Below, piece by piece: positions 10,935 through 21,691 of a DNA stretch of 64,000 nucleotides. The first letter of the stretch is position 1; each line of letters starts with the position of its first letter. Source of the stretch: Micropterix aruncella (taxonomy: Eukaryota > Arthropoda > Insecta > Lepidoptera > Micropterigidae); contig OX155963.1 of NCBI GenBank assembly GCA_944548615.1, forward strand, positions 21,452,431 through 21,516,430, in the 5' to 3' direction. The position numbers were made by a program, and so were the translations under genes. Under the pieces are notes generated by a model. The model was not told the origin of the DNA and did no database searches. It saw only the letters and a list, made by a program, of their open reading frames with translations.

Positions 10935-11339
10935 CAGAGTGGTACAATAAAAACAACGCTTACTTTACGTTTTGTGCTCGAAAGAATCCGTCTAACATAC
11001 TGCGCCAAGGTATATCGTAGACGGAGCATAATTAGCAATGAATCAGCTATCAATCAGCTGACATCACAAGCCCCAAATCCACGAGGCATTTCTTCAGCGG
11101 AGTTCATGTGATGCATAGCAATACGAGGGCCCAGCGTGCCAAAAAATCTACTACTACATGTAATGGGCGTACTAGACTGGCACGGACACACTGGCATTCG
11201 ACAAACAATAGGCCGCGGACACATTGTAATAGCCCCTATCTACAATGCTCCCAATTAGTTTGGCAGCTGCAGTCTTTCCGGAGAGTTTCATCTCTATAAT
11301 TTATTGAAAGTAAATCTTGTTTTTCGCCGCATGGCATGA
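10935..11339. other. no recognised feature
   Basis: Two short open frames (10920-11111 and 11108-11299, plus) show no known motif and are probably chance. No family repeat was noticed. Confidence 0.25.
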
Positions 11340-11655
11340 AAAACATCTTTTAAGGCGACATACTACCTGAGAAAAATATCTGAAATAGACGAACCTGTGA
11401 AGAAATAGGAGGGGTCACTTTTGTAGGGTTTGACCGATGAAAATCCGACGTTGATGAAGCGTCAGGCACGATTTCAAGTGCGCATGCGCCGGCAAGCAAA
11501 ACATCTTTTAAGGCGACATACTACCTGAGAAAAATATCTGAAATAGACGAACCTGTGAAGAAATAGGAGGGGTCACTTTTGTAGGGTTTGACCGATGAAA
11601 ATCCGACGTTGATGAAGCGTCAGGCACGATTTCAAGTGCGCATGCGCCGGCAAGC
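11340..11655. repeat. perfect 158-bp tandem duplication
   Basis: The unit at 11340-11497 (starts AAAACATCTTTTAAGG, ends GCGCCGGCAAGC) is repeated at 11498-11655 with no difference that I could find by eye. Such identity means a very recent duplication or an assembly duplication. It has no open frame of interest. The unit contains GCGCATGCGC, a 10-bp palindrome. Confidence 0.9.
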
Positions 11656-12084
11656 GGGCGGACACTAAACATTCTATCGCAGCGCTGTCACGCTAAAACT
11701 GTCTTTCCGCAGTGGTGGTGTAAGGGTGTTAATGGTAAAGCATATTTAGCGTAACTCTCAGAGCGCTCTTACGTTTCAATTATTTGTAATTAATGTAGGG
11801 ACTAAATAAAAAATGTGACATAGCGCGACGCTAGAGAATTAACCAGTCAATATAATTAAATTAAAACAAAACACACCCACCGCTTTTATTGTAGGAGTAA
11901 TCGCGCCTGGAAGCCTTAATGTACAGGGCAATGAGGAAGTTTTTTGAGTCTAAATTATAAATTATTATAAATTCGCTCAGAAGCTTTTTTGCTTAAATTA
12001 TTCAAATTATTGCTTATATTATTAAAAAAATCTTGAAACAAAAGTTCAATAGATATGGTCGACCCAGGTATCAAAAGCTAATAA
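11656..12084. other. no recognised feature
   Basis: A+T-rich sequence without notable open frames or shared repeats. Confidence 0.25.
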
Positions 12085-12290
12085 TGGGAATGAAACTTCA
12101 ACCCTCGAACATTTCTTTGTAGAGAGTGTTAGTGCACGCATACTAATGTATAATGGTGGCTTATTCAATGAAGGCGATTTTTATGGCATATAATTACATA
12201 ATTGCATAAATACGGAGATCGGCTGCCCGCGATTTGTCGCAACGGAAAAACCACCGATCGGTGGTATTAGCATTCCAGTGGTTAATCATC
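12085..12290 (+). repeat. dispersed repeat, copy 1 (partner at 58629-58845)
   Basis: About 200 bp align with 58629-58845. Shared blocks include GTGGCTTATTCAATGAAGGC, GCATATAATTACATAATTG, GATCGG and CGGTGGTATTAGCATTCCAG. A small stem (ACCACCGATCGGTGGT) is present near the right end. Neither copy has coding capacity. The family type is unknown. Confidence 0.65.
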
Positions 12291-12639
12291 AACATTGACG
12301 GCATCGTCTTCAACGACCATGGCATAGTAATTAGATCGCCTTATCTCACATTGTAAGGTTCCGGGGTTCGATTACCGGTTCGATTACTTTCTTTTCGACC
12401 TATCCTTCAGTTTGATATGTCCCATGATTCCAAATTCAGTTTGGTACGTCTCATGTTTGATAAATTTCAGCAAAAAAAATTTTTTTCCGATGTGTGACCT
12501 CGTTGTCATTAAAAACGACGGGGAATTTTCGTCTTCTATACCATTTCAAGATGGTGGACGCTTTAATGATTCTAATACACGCGAGGTATCCCGTCTACAA
12601 AACTATTAGTAGTCTGTATTTAGGAGTTTTAACAAAATG
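12291..12639. other. no recognised feature
   Basis: A 65-codon frame lies at 12412-12609 without a known motif. Nothing else stands out. Confidence 0.25.
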
Positions 12640-12774
12640 AGACTTGAGAATGGACTTAGACCGTCATCTATCAATTACGATGGGCGGTGGAGAGTGAGGG
12701 GAAGGGTGGGGAGAGGAAGGGGGAAACGGGAGGGCAGTGGGTTGAAAACCCGGCAACGTCGGGCAAACAGCTAG
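12640..12774 (+). mobile_element. Helitron-like 3' terminus
   Basis: A short stem (ACCCGGCAACGTCGGG) precedes GCAAACAGCTAG, which ends in CTAG at 12771-12774 followed by T. This is the arrangement of a Helitron 3' end (hairpin, CTRR, insertion before T). The sequence resembles the ends of the elements at 42502 and 50013. The matching 5' end was not located, so this may be a truncated copy. The start coordinate is approximate. Confidence 0.5.
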
Positions 12775-12933
12775 TTATTAATAATTGATAACTGATTTGT
12801 AATTGGCGTCAAAGGACAATTTCATTTCTGATAATATATAAAATTGATTAATTATTAGTGTAATATATACATTTTATATAATATTAAAAATATAATAATA
12901 ATATAAAAAATATTTATTATTTTGATTTAATAA

Positions 12934-14130
12934 GGATCTACGCAAGATGCAATCGCCAGTCTAATTAAAAAAACACTACTTGGGCTAGACAATATGAAAA
13001 AAACCGTAGGCATTTTCTGTGACCTCTCTAAGGCTTTTGATTGCGTAGACCACTCAATTCTACTTGAAAAATTGGAATATTACGGCATTAGGAATAAGGA
13101 ACTGCAACTCATGGAATCTTATTTGCAAGAACGCACTCAGATTACGCAAGTCGATAATAGCAAGAGCGCGCCACAGAATATCCGCAAAGGTGTTCCTCAA
13201 GGATCGATACTTGGACCATTTCTCTTCCTCGTCTATATTAATGACATCCCAGAGTGCCTGAAATCCGTGGATGATGAAATCATTTTATTCGCCGATGATA
13301 CTTCACTTCTTTTTAGCGATAAAAGTAAAGACACTTTGGCCCAAAGAATAAAAGAAACAATAGACAGGCTTAGTATATGGTTTCAAGTTAATAAATTGTC
13401 ACTTAACGTAAATAAATCAAAATCAATATGCTTCTCTTTGCGGCTGTCTGATTATAACGAAATAGACGTATACTTTGGGTCTGACCAGCTAGAAAATGTC
13501 TCCTCCACGAAATTTCTCGGATTAGAAATCGATCAAAAATTACAATGGTCTGATCACTTAAATGATCTCAGTAAAAAATTATGCAGTGCCATATTCGCCA
13601 TTAGAAAGATAAGAAGTTTATGCGGTTTTGAAGCAGCTAAATCCGTTTATTTTGCATATTTCCACTCCCTAATAACGTATGGCCTACTGTTTTGGGGAAT
13701 GGCACCAAACTCAAAAAGAATTTTTCTCCTCCAGAAAAGAGCGGTACGCAGTTTATATAGAGTCTCACCAAGAAGTTATTGTAAGCCGCTATTTGTAAAA
13801 TCAGGAATAATGACTCTATTTTCTTCTTACATCTACCAAAATATTATGTACGCTCGTAGACACCTAACAGACGCTCCGGTGAATAGTGATTTTCATCATC
13901 ACGATACGAGGAATAAATCCAATCTCCACATAAACCGACAGCGACTTGGCAAAGTGCGAAACAGTTTTATTCACCAAAATTTGTCCTTCTATAATAGGAT
14001 TCCAGAGCAAATGAAAAGCCTTGGAGAGGACCAATTTAAAAAGATAATTATACATCATTTGGTAAGAAACCCGATTTATGGTATAGGGGAGTTTGAGGGT
14101 TCTGAGTTTATTTTCCATGTTGATGATTAA
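12934..14130 (+). CDS. LINE reverse transcriptase, 5'-truncated but open to its C-terminus
   Basis: The open frame starts at the truncation point (GSTQDAIASLIKK, 12934) and runs without a break to the stop at 14130, with an ATG at 12994. RT motifs in order are FCDLSKAFDCVDHSILL, GVPQGSILGPFLFLVYINDI, ILFADDTSLLF (catalytic ADD), FLGLEIDQKLQWSDHL and LLFWGMAPNSK. The protein would be a reverse transcriptase that primes on target DNA, as in Jockey/CR1-type LINEs. The endonuclease and the N-terminal RT fingers are missing, so the copy cannot move by itself. The uninterrupted frame points to recent insertion. Confidence 0.9.
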   Translation, partial: GSTQDAIASLIKKTLLGLDNMKKTVGIFCDLSKAFDCVDHSILLEKLEYYGIRNKELQLMESYLQERTQITQVDNSKSAPQNIRKGVPQGSILGPFLFLVYINDIPECLKSVDDEIILFADDTSLLFSDKSKDTLAQRIKETIDRLSIWFQVNKLSLNVNKSKSICFSLRLSDYNEIDVYFGSDQLENVSSTKFLGLEIDQKLQWSDHLNDLSKKLCSAIFAIRKIRSLCGFEAAKSVYFAYFHSLITYGLLFWGMAPNSKRIFLLQKRAVRSLYRVSPRSYCKPLFVKSGIMTLFSSYIYQNIMYARRHLTDAPVNSDFHHHDTRNKSNLHINRQRLGKVRNSFIHQNLSFYNRIPEQMKSLGEDQFKKIIIHHLVRNPIYGIGEFEGSEFIFHVDD

Positions 14131-14495
14131 TGAAATGCGTAAAGTTTTAAACATAATGGTATTATGATAGCTGACATTCTAATTTTCATATAATTAAATT
14201 CATTTAAAAAAAAAATACGAAGGCATATTGCTGGATTGGCAATAATATATATATATTTTTTGATTATTCTACATAGAATTTGCATTTCTATTTTAATATA
14301 TTATTCTCCCTACACATCACATTAGCATATTTTGATTATTTGTATGTAGGTAATATTGAATATAATATTACAGCCATGACAACTATCACGATAGTTATGT
14401 TTATAATAATGAAATTTTTAGCATTTAATTTTGTGACGCATCCAAGTGTAGGAATGCCTATCTACTGGAGTAGTTGATTGTATTGTATTGTATTT
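12934..14495 (+). mobile_element. truncated non-LTR retrotransposon with ATTGT tail
   Basis: Includes the reverse transcriptase frame and about 365 bp of 3' UTR. It ends in ATTGTATTGTATTGTATT at about 14476-14494, the short tandem tail usual for this LINE group. Part of the 3' UTR (GCATCCAAGTGTAGGAATGC) recurs in reverse at 23640-23720. Confidence 0.85.
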
Positions 14496-14642
14496 ACTTG
14501 AGTTTAAATAACGAGTCACAAAAAAAATATGAACCTAAATGTATAGATACTAATAAAAGGATTTGGTGGAATCAATCCATTCTACCAGAACTATGTACTT
14601 CTACGTCTAGTCATGTAGATAATGCAATTGCATCAGATACAA

Positions 14643-15346
14643 ATAGAGCTGTCAACTACAACGGGCGAACCCGTCACCTCAGGAAGTGTTTGACGATTGG
14701 TCGTTCGATTGGTCGACGATAGTTTTTCGTTCATCTCCCGTGAAGTGAACGCAGAAGACTTGAACAAAACAGTCCACCGTCAAGCTCCGCCACATGCCCG
14801 TAAGAGGCCAAAGCCTTACCCGCGAGATAACCAGGTATGTTACCCAGCGGCCTTACACTCACGCCCTTACTTCCAATTGCGACCAGATTACTCTGGTTAC
14901 TTGTTCGAGGTCGCTTGCGCGGTCCTCTCCCTTACGAAGCGGTGAAACGGTATAAGCCGAATCTATCGCGGACCACGGCATCCTTTGCCCGGCTGTTCAC
15001 CCGGGATCGTGTAGACCATGGTCGTTTCAAGAGCAGTCGCCGTAAGGTCAGCAACCACCCCCGCTCTATAAGAAACAGTACTGCTTCCAGACTCTCCCGA
15101 CTGTTAGTCAGAATGCACAATCGATTGGCTTACGTCGCACGGTGCGCAGACCGTCCAGGAGCGCCAGAAGATTGACTCCTAGGGGAAACTAGCCCCAAGG
15201 CCAGAGTCCTACCCGAGCTCGCACTTCATGCGTGGAGGCCGCCGCATGGATGTTGACCCGTGAGTGTGACCAACCCTGAACAAATGGGTTTTCGTGGCCA
15301 ACTCAGCAAGGGCCCATTAGCTCCCTAAATACAATTAGGGAGCTAA
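14643..15346 (+). mobile_element. fold-back (FB) family, copy 6, flanked by 14-bp duplications
   Basis: The arm starts ATAGAGCTGTCAACTAC and runs to CATTAGCTCCCT. It then continues through about 10 bp into AGGGAGCTAATG, the first 12 bp of an inverted second arm. The flanks TGCATCAGATACAA (14629-14642) and TGCATTAGATACAA (15347-15360) agree at 13 of 14 bases. The family ORF is open at 14837-15175 with a 4-codon in-frame deletion relative to copy 8. On the minus strand it lies about 25 bp downstream of the ACSL exon 2 donor. Confidence 0.8.
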
Positions 15347-15385
15347 TGCATTAGATACAATATTATTAAAAGATAAATGACTTAC

Positions 15386-15546
15386 ATCATCGCTGTCGAT
15401 TAACGACTGTTCGTCCAGAGGAAAAAGTGGCTCTTGTGGTGTTGGCCTCGAGGTAATATACCAAGCTGATGCAGCAGCTACACCAGTCAAGGCTAGAGCT
15501 CCTGCAGGCCCTCCCACAATCGACAGGTACTGGTCCAACTCGCTCA
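15386..15546 (-). CDS. long-chain acyl-CoA synthetase (ACSL), exon 2
   Basis: Acyl-CoA synthetases of this family activate long-chain fatty acids to acyl-CoA with ATP at ER and mitochondrial membranes. The exon runs from an acceptor (TTTTATTCACAG) at 15547 to a donor GTAAGT at 15385 and has 161 bases: two bases completing a codon, then 53 codons. The product is SELDQYLSIVGG, a small-residue hydrophobic segment (about GGPAGALALTGVAAASAWYI) that can span a membrane, then TSRPTPQEPLFPLDEQS. In the family, the N-terminal anchor is followed by an RP.P...P.DL..QS pattern; this match is the basis for the name. The catalytic AMP-binding domain would be in later exons beyond the left edge. The first base of the split codon must come from an upstream exon. 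Confidence 0.75.
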
Positions 15547-15601
15547 CTGTGAATAAAAGAAACAAAGAATAAAAAACTAGGTAAAGACCAGCGATATCAA
15601 T

Positions 15602-16110
15602 AAAATGCAATACAGTACATTTGCTCAAACCTAACCCAAGTAAAACCCAGGTTTGTGCTTTCAGGAGAAACCCGAAAGAGACCCTATATCACTGTGAAAA
15701 CCCAAACATTCAGAACCTCAGCTCTGGGTATATGCATCTCCGCAGCGGAATATGCCGCTCCAGTGTGGAGTGCATCGACACACGTAAAAATGGTCAATAC
15801 TGCAAGAATTGTCTCAGGCTACCTCAAACCTACTCCCGTCTAAAAGCTTTACTCGATCATCGGCATCGCTTCCCCTGCAATATGTCGTGATGTCCTAGCT
15901 TATTCAGAACACCTAAAGGTGATAAATGACCCAAGACACTCACTGCAAGGACAAGAACCACACCACAATCGCCTCAAATCGCGAAGTCGTTCATGAGCCG
16001 AACATAACCACTCCATGGCAGCCAATCATCGAACCGCATAACTCAACGGAGAGCCGAACTTGGCGAGGATGTTAAGGAAAAGATAGCACCGGGGTCCCAT
16101 CTACCCTATA
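15602..16110 (+). pseudogene. LINE reverse transcriptase C-terminal remnant
   Basis: The frame begins LNPSKTQVCAF-like, continues with AEYAAPVWSAST and RIVSGYLKPTPV, and then IGIASPAICRDVLAYSEH. The EYAAPVW / CLKPTPV / GIAPP pattern is typical of the C-terminal region of Jockey-type LINEs. Several frameshifts are present. It lies in the intron upstream of ACSL exon 2, in the opposite orientation to the gene. Confidence 0.7.
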
Positions 16111-16298
16111 CCTTTATAAAATAAAAAAACGAAATTCGAAATTTTAAATTCTTCTATCTGTCAAGTAGCTCGTCTTGTTATTTCCCTTGAAATAATAGGA
16201 AATGGAGTGATTTTACTTATAAAGAAGGATGTTTGCTTAATTTTTGAGATAATTGGATGAAGGGTGAGCGTTACTAGTTGTAAAATGGCGTTACTAGT

Positions 16299-16821
<523 letters not shown>

Positions 16822-17003
16822 TATTTGGACAGTTAAGGTACCCTATGACACTCGGGATGACATATCGATTCTAACAATACCACATACTTCTAAACTTATC
16901 GGGTCGAGCGTTTAGAAGTTATGGTGGAATAAAGAAACGGAAAACATACATAGATGAACCCTGAACACATTACACTCCTCTTTTGTTGGTTAGTCGTGTA
17001 AAA
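16822..17003 (+). repeat. REP2 dispersed repeat, right part
   Basis: Shares ATATTTGGACAGTTAAGGTA, CCTATGACACTCGGGATGA, a stem-loop (ACTTCTAAA...TTTAGAAGT) and AAACGGAAAACATACATAGA with copies at 26925-27345, 53115-53490, 53770/57606 and 61965-62335. Here the left half of the repeat is missing. It is non-coding and its class is unknown. Confidence 0.75.
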
Positions 17004-17208
17004 AGTCGAGCTTTAAAAGAGTTGCGTAAGATAATTTACGTATCGTACAAAGTGCAAGTGTATTTACTGCGAATGACAATGTAACAGTTTTTATCTACGA
17101 CTTTTTTACCGTGGAATGTTGTGGTTTTTAATTAAAGTGGAGGTTAAAATCGCAAATTGGCTAACAAAATACATTTTTTAATTATCAATGCGATTATTAA
17201 GTACTCAC

Positions 17209-17212
17209 TCAT
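17209..17212 (-). CDS. candidate ACSL alternative first exon 1C (start codon plus one base)
   Basis: On the minus strand GGCACAATGA is followed by GTGAGTAC, a strong donor. Only ATG and one further base are coding, so the exon ends in phase 1. Splicing to exon 2 gives ATG-ATG-AGC-GAG, that is Met-Met-Ser-Glu-Leu-Asp. The start context (CACAATG) is good for insects, and no other ATG occurs in about 200 bases upstream on this strand, consistent with a 5' UTR reaching to about 17300-17400. That the phase fits exactly is observed; transcription is inferred. Confidence 0.55.
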
Positions 17213-17399
17213 TGTGCCAGTTAATCCCAGAAACAGAACCACACAATGCAACGAGTAAACTGTATATGGATCGCTGCGTAGACAATGCCCAGCAAAATGT
17301 ACACACGCACAATGCGCTTATCAAAAAAGCTGATAGCGACCGAATTTAGAAGCAGCGCCAACACACAATAGGTTAATTAGATTCGCAAATGATTTACAA

Positions 17400-17670
17400 T
17401 TAAAAATGAAACAAAAATACGCCAATAATAATTGAATAACTGGCATGATCTGATATAGAAACCACCCATGTGTAAAAGCATATAATAATTATTATTGTTA
17501 TTGAGGTTATTTCCTGTGTATCGTCATCATTATAATGAGCAGTTTTTCAGATATCTAGAGACTAACAATAATCTACGAATCCATTAGCCATGTTATAGTT
17601 TTCCCATGTAATAGTTTTTTGTAATATTTAAAAAAATATGTTTTTGGTAAAATAACTAAAAAATAAAAAA
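17400..17670. other. possible promoter side of exon 1C; nothing specific
   Basis: A+T-rich with no clear TATA box placed correctly for the minus strand. No repeat family was recognised. Confidence 0.2.
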
Positions 17671-18286
17671 AAATACGTGTGGCACTCGGGGTCTGCCGCG
17701 GTAAAGCTATTGCATAGCAGTTTTTAACAACTTATGCAATTATAATTATTTATTTATTTTATTTATGCAGTATGAAGAATTTTTTTTCTGATATCAGATA
17801 ACTGCGCTCTATCGGAGAACGTTGAAATTATTCCGAATAGATTCGGAATAATTTAAACGTCTTCCGATAGAGCGCACTAATTTTATTCGATAAAGCAAAA
17901 AAAACGGTTATTATTCTTGGATTATTCGAAAAAAATCGTAGATAAAAAGATAGATAATTAAATTATCTTTAAAATGGTGCAGCTTTCATAATAATACGCC
18001 AGATAGTATTTGCGTAGTAGTCGTTTTTGTGTTCGGTTAGACCTAACTTCACAAATTAATTACACTATGTAATATAAACAAAATCGAAAATATTCAAAGC
18101 TAAGAATATTAGGAAAATGTTCTTGTTTAACATATATTTTTTTCGAATCGGAAAATTAACATATATTTTTTTCGAATCGTAAGCAGTACTCGTTTAGACG
18201 TAATTATCAGTTTAACATAATTAATTTTCGTTAAGAAATTTCTTCATTCGGTCGCCGCGCTGCTAGGCCCGCGATAAAAGCTATGC

Positions 18287-19484
18287 CAGTGGTTCCCAAA
18301 GTGGGTGCCGCGGCACCCTGCCCAAAGTGGGTGCCGCGGCACCCTGGGGTGCCACGGAGAGATATCAGGGGTGCCGCGAGGCGCCCCTGATATCTCTTGC
18401 ACACGTCCCTTTTGTACTACTGTAGCGAGCGATAGCTCTCCTGTGGCAATGTTCTATCTCGTACGTTTGAACTGCGACAAGAAATTCACACTTTCCTGGA
18501 AGAAGATGATCATGTGAACGCCAACAATTTCGCGGATGAAGACTTTCTGCTGAAACTGGCATACTTATGCGACATATTCGAAAAACTAAATGTCTTAAAT
18601 CTGTCTCTACAGGGCCACAATATGCACATAATTAAGCTTGTAGAGAAGATTTCATCATTCAGGAAAAAACTACAACTGTGGAAGAGAAAAATAAGTGATG
18701 ATGGAGGCAAAGATTGCTTTCCAATATTACAACAGTACATGGCCCATAGTGGAGCTAAGGTTTCACATAACTTGCAGACCCTTTTCACAGAGCACCTATT
18801 ACCTACAGTTAACTGACTGGTTTGCAAAGTACTTCGCAGAAGACCAAGTGGAGAAGTTTTCGTGGATCCAAGATCCATTCCGTGCTCAAGCTCCACAAGA
18901 TTTTACTACGCAAGAAAAAGACAATCTAATTGACCTCTCGAGCGACAACAGCCTAAAAACAAAATACGCATGTTCAGATTTGACGGAGTTTTGGTTATCA
19001 GTCGAAAATGAGCATCCAATTCTAAGTGCAAAAGCTGTAAGGGTCCTCATTCCCTTTGCGACCTCATATCTGTGCGAAGCTGAATTTTTTAGCGGTTGCT
19101 GTTATAAAGAGCAAATATCGCTCGAAAATAAATATAGAAACAGAAATGAGAGTAGCTGTATCAAGCCTTATTCCCCGATTCCAAAAATTGTGCAATGAGC
19201 AGCAGGCTCACGCGTCGCACTAAACACACACACCTCAAGAGTATGTGGAAGGTTTTTGTAATTATATTTGCATTTTCTTTGTATTTTCACGTATGTTTAC
19301 CTACCAATAAATGTACTTGTTCATTTTAAATACAAGTTGTATTAGATTCTTACCTGGTTTCTTCTTCATACACATACAAGTATGAAATATAGCTATTACA
19401 GATAGATATTATATGACTAGGGTGCCGTGAGACAATTAAAATTTTCTAAGTGTGCCACGGCTTGGAAAAGTTTGGGAACCCCTG
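18287..19484 (+). mobile_element. hAT element with exact 8-bp target duplication
   Basis: It opens CAGTGGTTCCCAAAGTGGG and closes AAGTTTGGGAACCCCTG, inverted ends typical of hAT. AGCTATGC flanks it at 18279-18286 and 19485-19492. A 26-bp tandem duplication (CCAAAGTGGGTGCCGCGG) lies at the left end. It carries a 5'-truncated, frameshifted transposase gene, so it is non-autonomous. Confidence 0.93.
18455..19225 (+). pseudogene. hAT transposase remnant (ZBED5/FAM200/SCAND3-like)
   Basis: Starting at about 18455 the frame reads ELRQEIHTFLEEDDHVNANN, then LAYLCDIFEKLNVLNLSLQG (18557-18616), KKLQLWKRK, and after a frame change IQDPFRAQ, LIDLSSDNSLKTKY, FWLSVENEHPILSAKAVRVL and ATSYLCEAEF (about 19060-19086). 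This order matches the C-terminal half and hAT dimerisation region of ZBED5/FAM200-like domesticated and active transposases. At least two frameshifts follow; the end continues in another frame (RVAVSSLIPRFQKLC). The N-terminal zinc finger and the first catalytic acids are absent. Confidence 0.85.
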
Positions 19485-19500
19485 AGCTATGCAATAGCTT

Positions 19501-20180
19501 AATAAAAATAGTTATATTCTGTATTACTATAAAGAGGGTTAGACTACCTGTTAAATGAAAGCCACTTTTCATCTAGATTGAATGTTGTGGGGGGTTTAAG
19601 TAGGTGTCTAGGGCATTTTATTAGATCCGTGACAGATACCGATCGATCGGCTGCGGTGCTCTCTATTTTGCTACTATTTACAATAAAGCGACTAATAGTG
19701 TTCATGCAATAATATATTGCTTGAATTGCTTTGTTGAACCAACGCTAAAATCATAACATGTTAAATTGGATTGCCGCTTGCGACGCAAAATGGATCTTGT
19801 AGGTTATTCGCATCACAGTGGTAGAATCAAGGAGATACAGTTAGAGAATGTTCAAAATGGAAGATCTTTAAGAAGTTCATGTTGATGGTCTGGTGGTCTG
19901 CCTAAAGCTTCTTGCGGTCCGGAATAATAGTTTACGCAAATGTGTGCTGTCAAGAACAGCAACGAAGGCGCTTTTCCCGTAATTCCCCTCTTCGCTTCTT
20001 TAATTAGTCATTTTGTAAGAGCTTTGCAAACGTTCGCTGCTTAAAGTACTTGTCAATTTTGCCATTATTTAATTGCCAAACCAGCAAGTCCAAATTTGTT
20101 AAGAACAAGCGTATCACTGTTTAGTGATTGAATAGCGTACATCCCCAAAGCAATTATCAAGTCCCATTAAAATATAAAAA
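19501..20180. other. no recognised feature
   Basis: Sequence between MITE-S copies A and B. No open frame or shared repeat that I can name. Confidence 0.25.
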
Positions 20181-20723
20181 AAATACGTGTGGCACTCGGG
20201 GACTGCCGCGGTAAAGCTATTGCATAGCATTTTTAACAACTTATGCAATTATAATTATTTATTTTATTTTTTCTGATATCAGATAACTGCGCTATATCGG
20301 AAAACGTTGAAATTATTCCGAACTTCCGATAGAGCGCCGCGCACGAATTTTTTATTCAATAAAGCAAAAAAAACGGATTATTCGAAAAAAAATCGTAGAT
20401 AAAAAGATAGATAATTAAATTATCTTTAAAATGGTGCAGGTTTCATAATAATACGCCTGATAGTATTTGCGTGGTAGTCGTTTTTGTGTTCGGTTAGACC
20501 TAATTTCACAAATTAATTACACTATGTAATATAAACAAAATCTTAAACATTCAAAGCTAAGAATATTAGGAAAATGTTCTAGTTTAACATATATTTTTTT
20601 CGAATCGTAAACAGTACTCGTTTAGACGTAATTATCAGTTTAAAATCATTAATTTTCGTTAAGAAATTTCTTCATTCGGTCGCCGCGCTGGCCAGGCCCG
20701 CGATAAAAGCTATGCAATAGCTT
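20181..20723 (+). mobile_element. MITE-S copy B
   Basis: Collinear with copy A from ACGTGTGGCACTCGGGG to GCTATGCAATAGCTT. The right half of the internal stem-loop (the CGGAATAATTTAAACG block) is lost. Not interrupted; 543 bp. Confidence 0.85.
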
Positions 20724-20780
20724 AAAACTATCACAAAAATATATAACATATCATTGGATCAAGATGAAAACAGGCTTTTA

Positions 20781-21028
20781 TTAACCCTTCAACCGCGGGA
20801 GACGCTCACTGAGCGTTCAGCTCTTTCCATACGATTTTGTACGCTATTATCGCGTTGCATATGATTTCTGTATTTCCGCTATTTCTGCTTTTCTGTTGCT
20901 GTGTAACATCGAGAGTCGCATTTTCCACGTTCTCGAGTCGCAGGGCTAACGGGAACGGACAAGCTACGACCTGTATCGTAGAATATTGGCCAAATCGATA
21001 GGAACATCGCCCGCAGTTGGAGGGTTAA
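20781..21028. mobile_element. TTAA-bounded MITE (piggyBac-like), 248 bp
   Basis: Flanked by TTAA at 20781-20784 and 21025-21028. The inverted ends CCCTTCAACCGCGGG and CCCTCCAACTGCGGG (reverse strand) agree at 13 of 15 bases. TTAA duplication plus CCC termini is the piggyBac pattern. No transposase is present. Confidence 0.8.
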
Positions 21029-21245
21029 ACAGGTAGGTATTCTAACCCTCACATTCCTTCATTATCGTTTAAGGGGGAATACCACTCTAAAGATCACATC
21101 GCATAATCAAAATAAATAATATGATTATAAAAGTTATAACTATGCATGATGATAATAATAATGTAGGTAGTCTAAAGTTTCAAGTGTTTTTTTTTAAATT
21201 TACAAAATTTGCAAATACAGTAAGCAGCTGTTCGTATAGGCATTA

Positions 21246-21640
21246 AGAGTTGACAGCTACTACGGGCGAACCCGCCACCCCAGGAAGTTATAATTACGTT
21301 ATGTCATTTTCTCTCCCATGGAGTGAACGCAGAGACTTAGGGATAAATACAGTCCACACTCTAAATACGCAAACAAGCCTGTAAGAAACCAACGCCTTAC
21401 CGCGAGGCACTGGGAAGTGAGCCCAGTGGGCCGACCTCACGCCCATACTACCAGATCAGATTTGGACGGATTTCTCCACCTTCCAGTCTGGTCCGGTATT
21501 CGACGTCGCTTGTGCGGTATCGACCTGACGTTAGCGGTATTTTATATTGAATTTACCGCGGATCCGTGGCGTCTTTTGCCCCACAAGGTCACTCGGAATC
21601 GGGTGGCCATTCGCAGGATCGGCTAACACAGCCTGATACG
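21246..21640 (+). mobile_element. fold-back (FB) family, copy 5, diverged partial arm
   Basis: Landmarks in order: CTACTACGGGCGAACCCGCC, ATGGAGTGAACGCAGA, ACGCCTTACCGCGAG and CGGAATCGGGTGGCCATTCG. The distal 250 bp or so of the arm is missing. It shares features with copy 3 not seen in the others (TTTGGACGGATTTCTC), so two subfamilies exist. Confidence 0.65.
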
Positions 21641-21691
21641 CAAACCGGCCAGTTCCGCCCGAGGTGATCCTGCGGATTATCGTTTATAAAA

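Larger units (their letters stand above)
17671..19500 (+). mobile_element. MITE-S copy A, split by hAT
   Basis: Begins ACGTGTGGCACTCGGGG; a subterminal AAAGCTATTGCATAGC is the inverse of GCTATGCAATAGCTT at the right end. Inside is a stem-loop at about 17803-17876 (GCGCTCTATCGG...CCGATAGAGCGC). Copies B (20181-20723) and C (21692-22133) are collinear and in the same orientation. The hAT element at 18287-19484 is inserted in the right terminal repeat. No coding capacity; the transposon superfamily is not determined. Confidence 0.8.
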
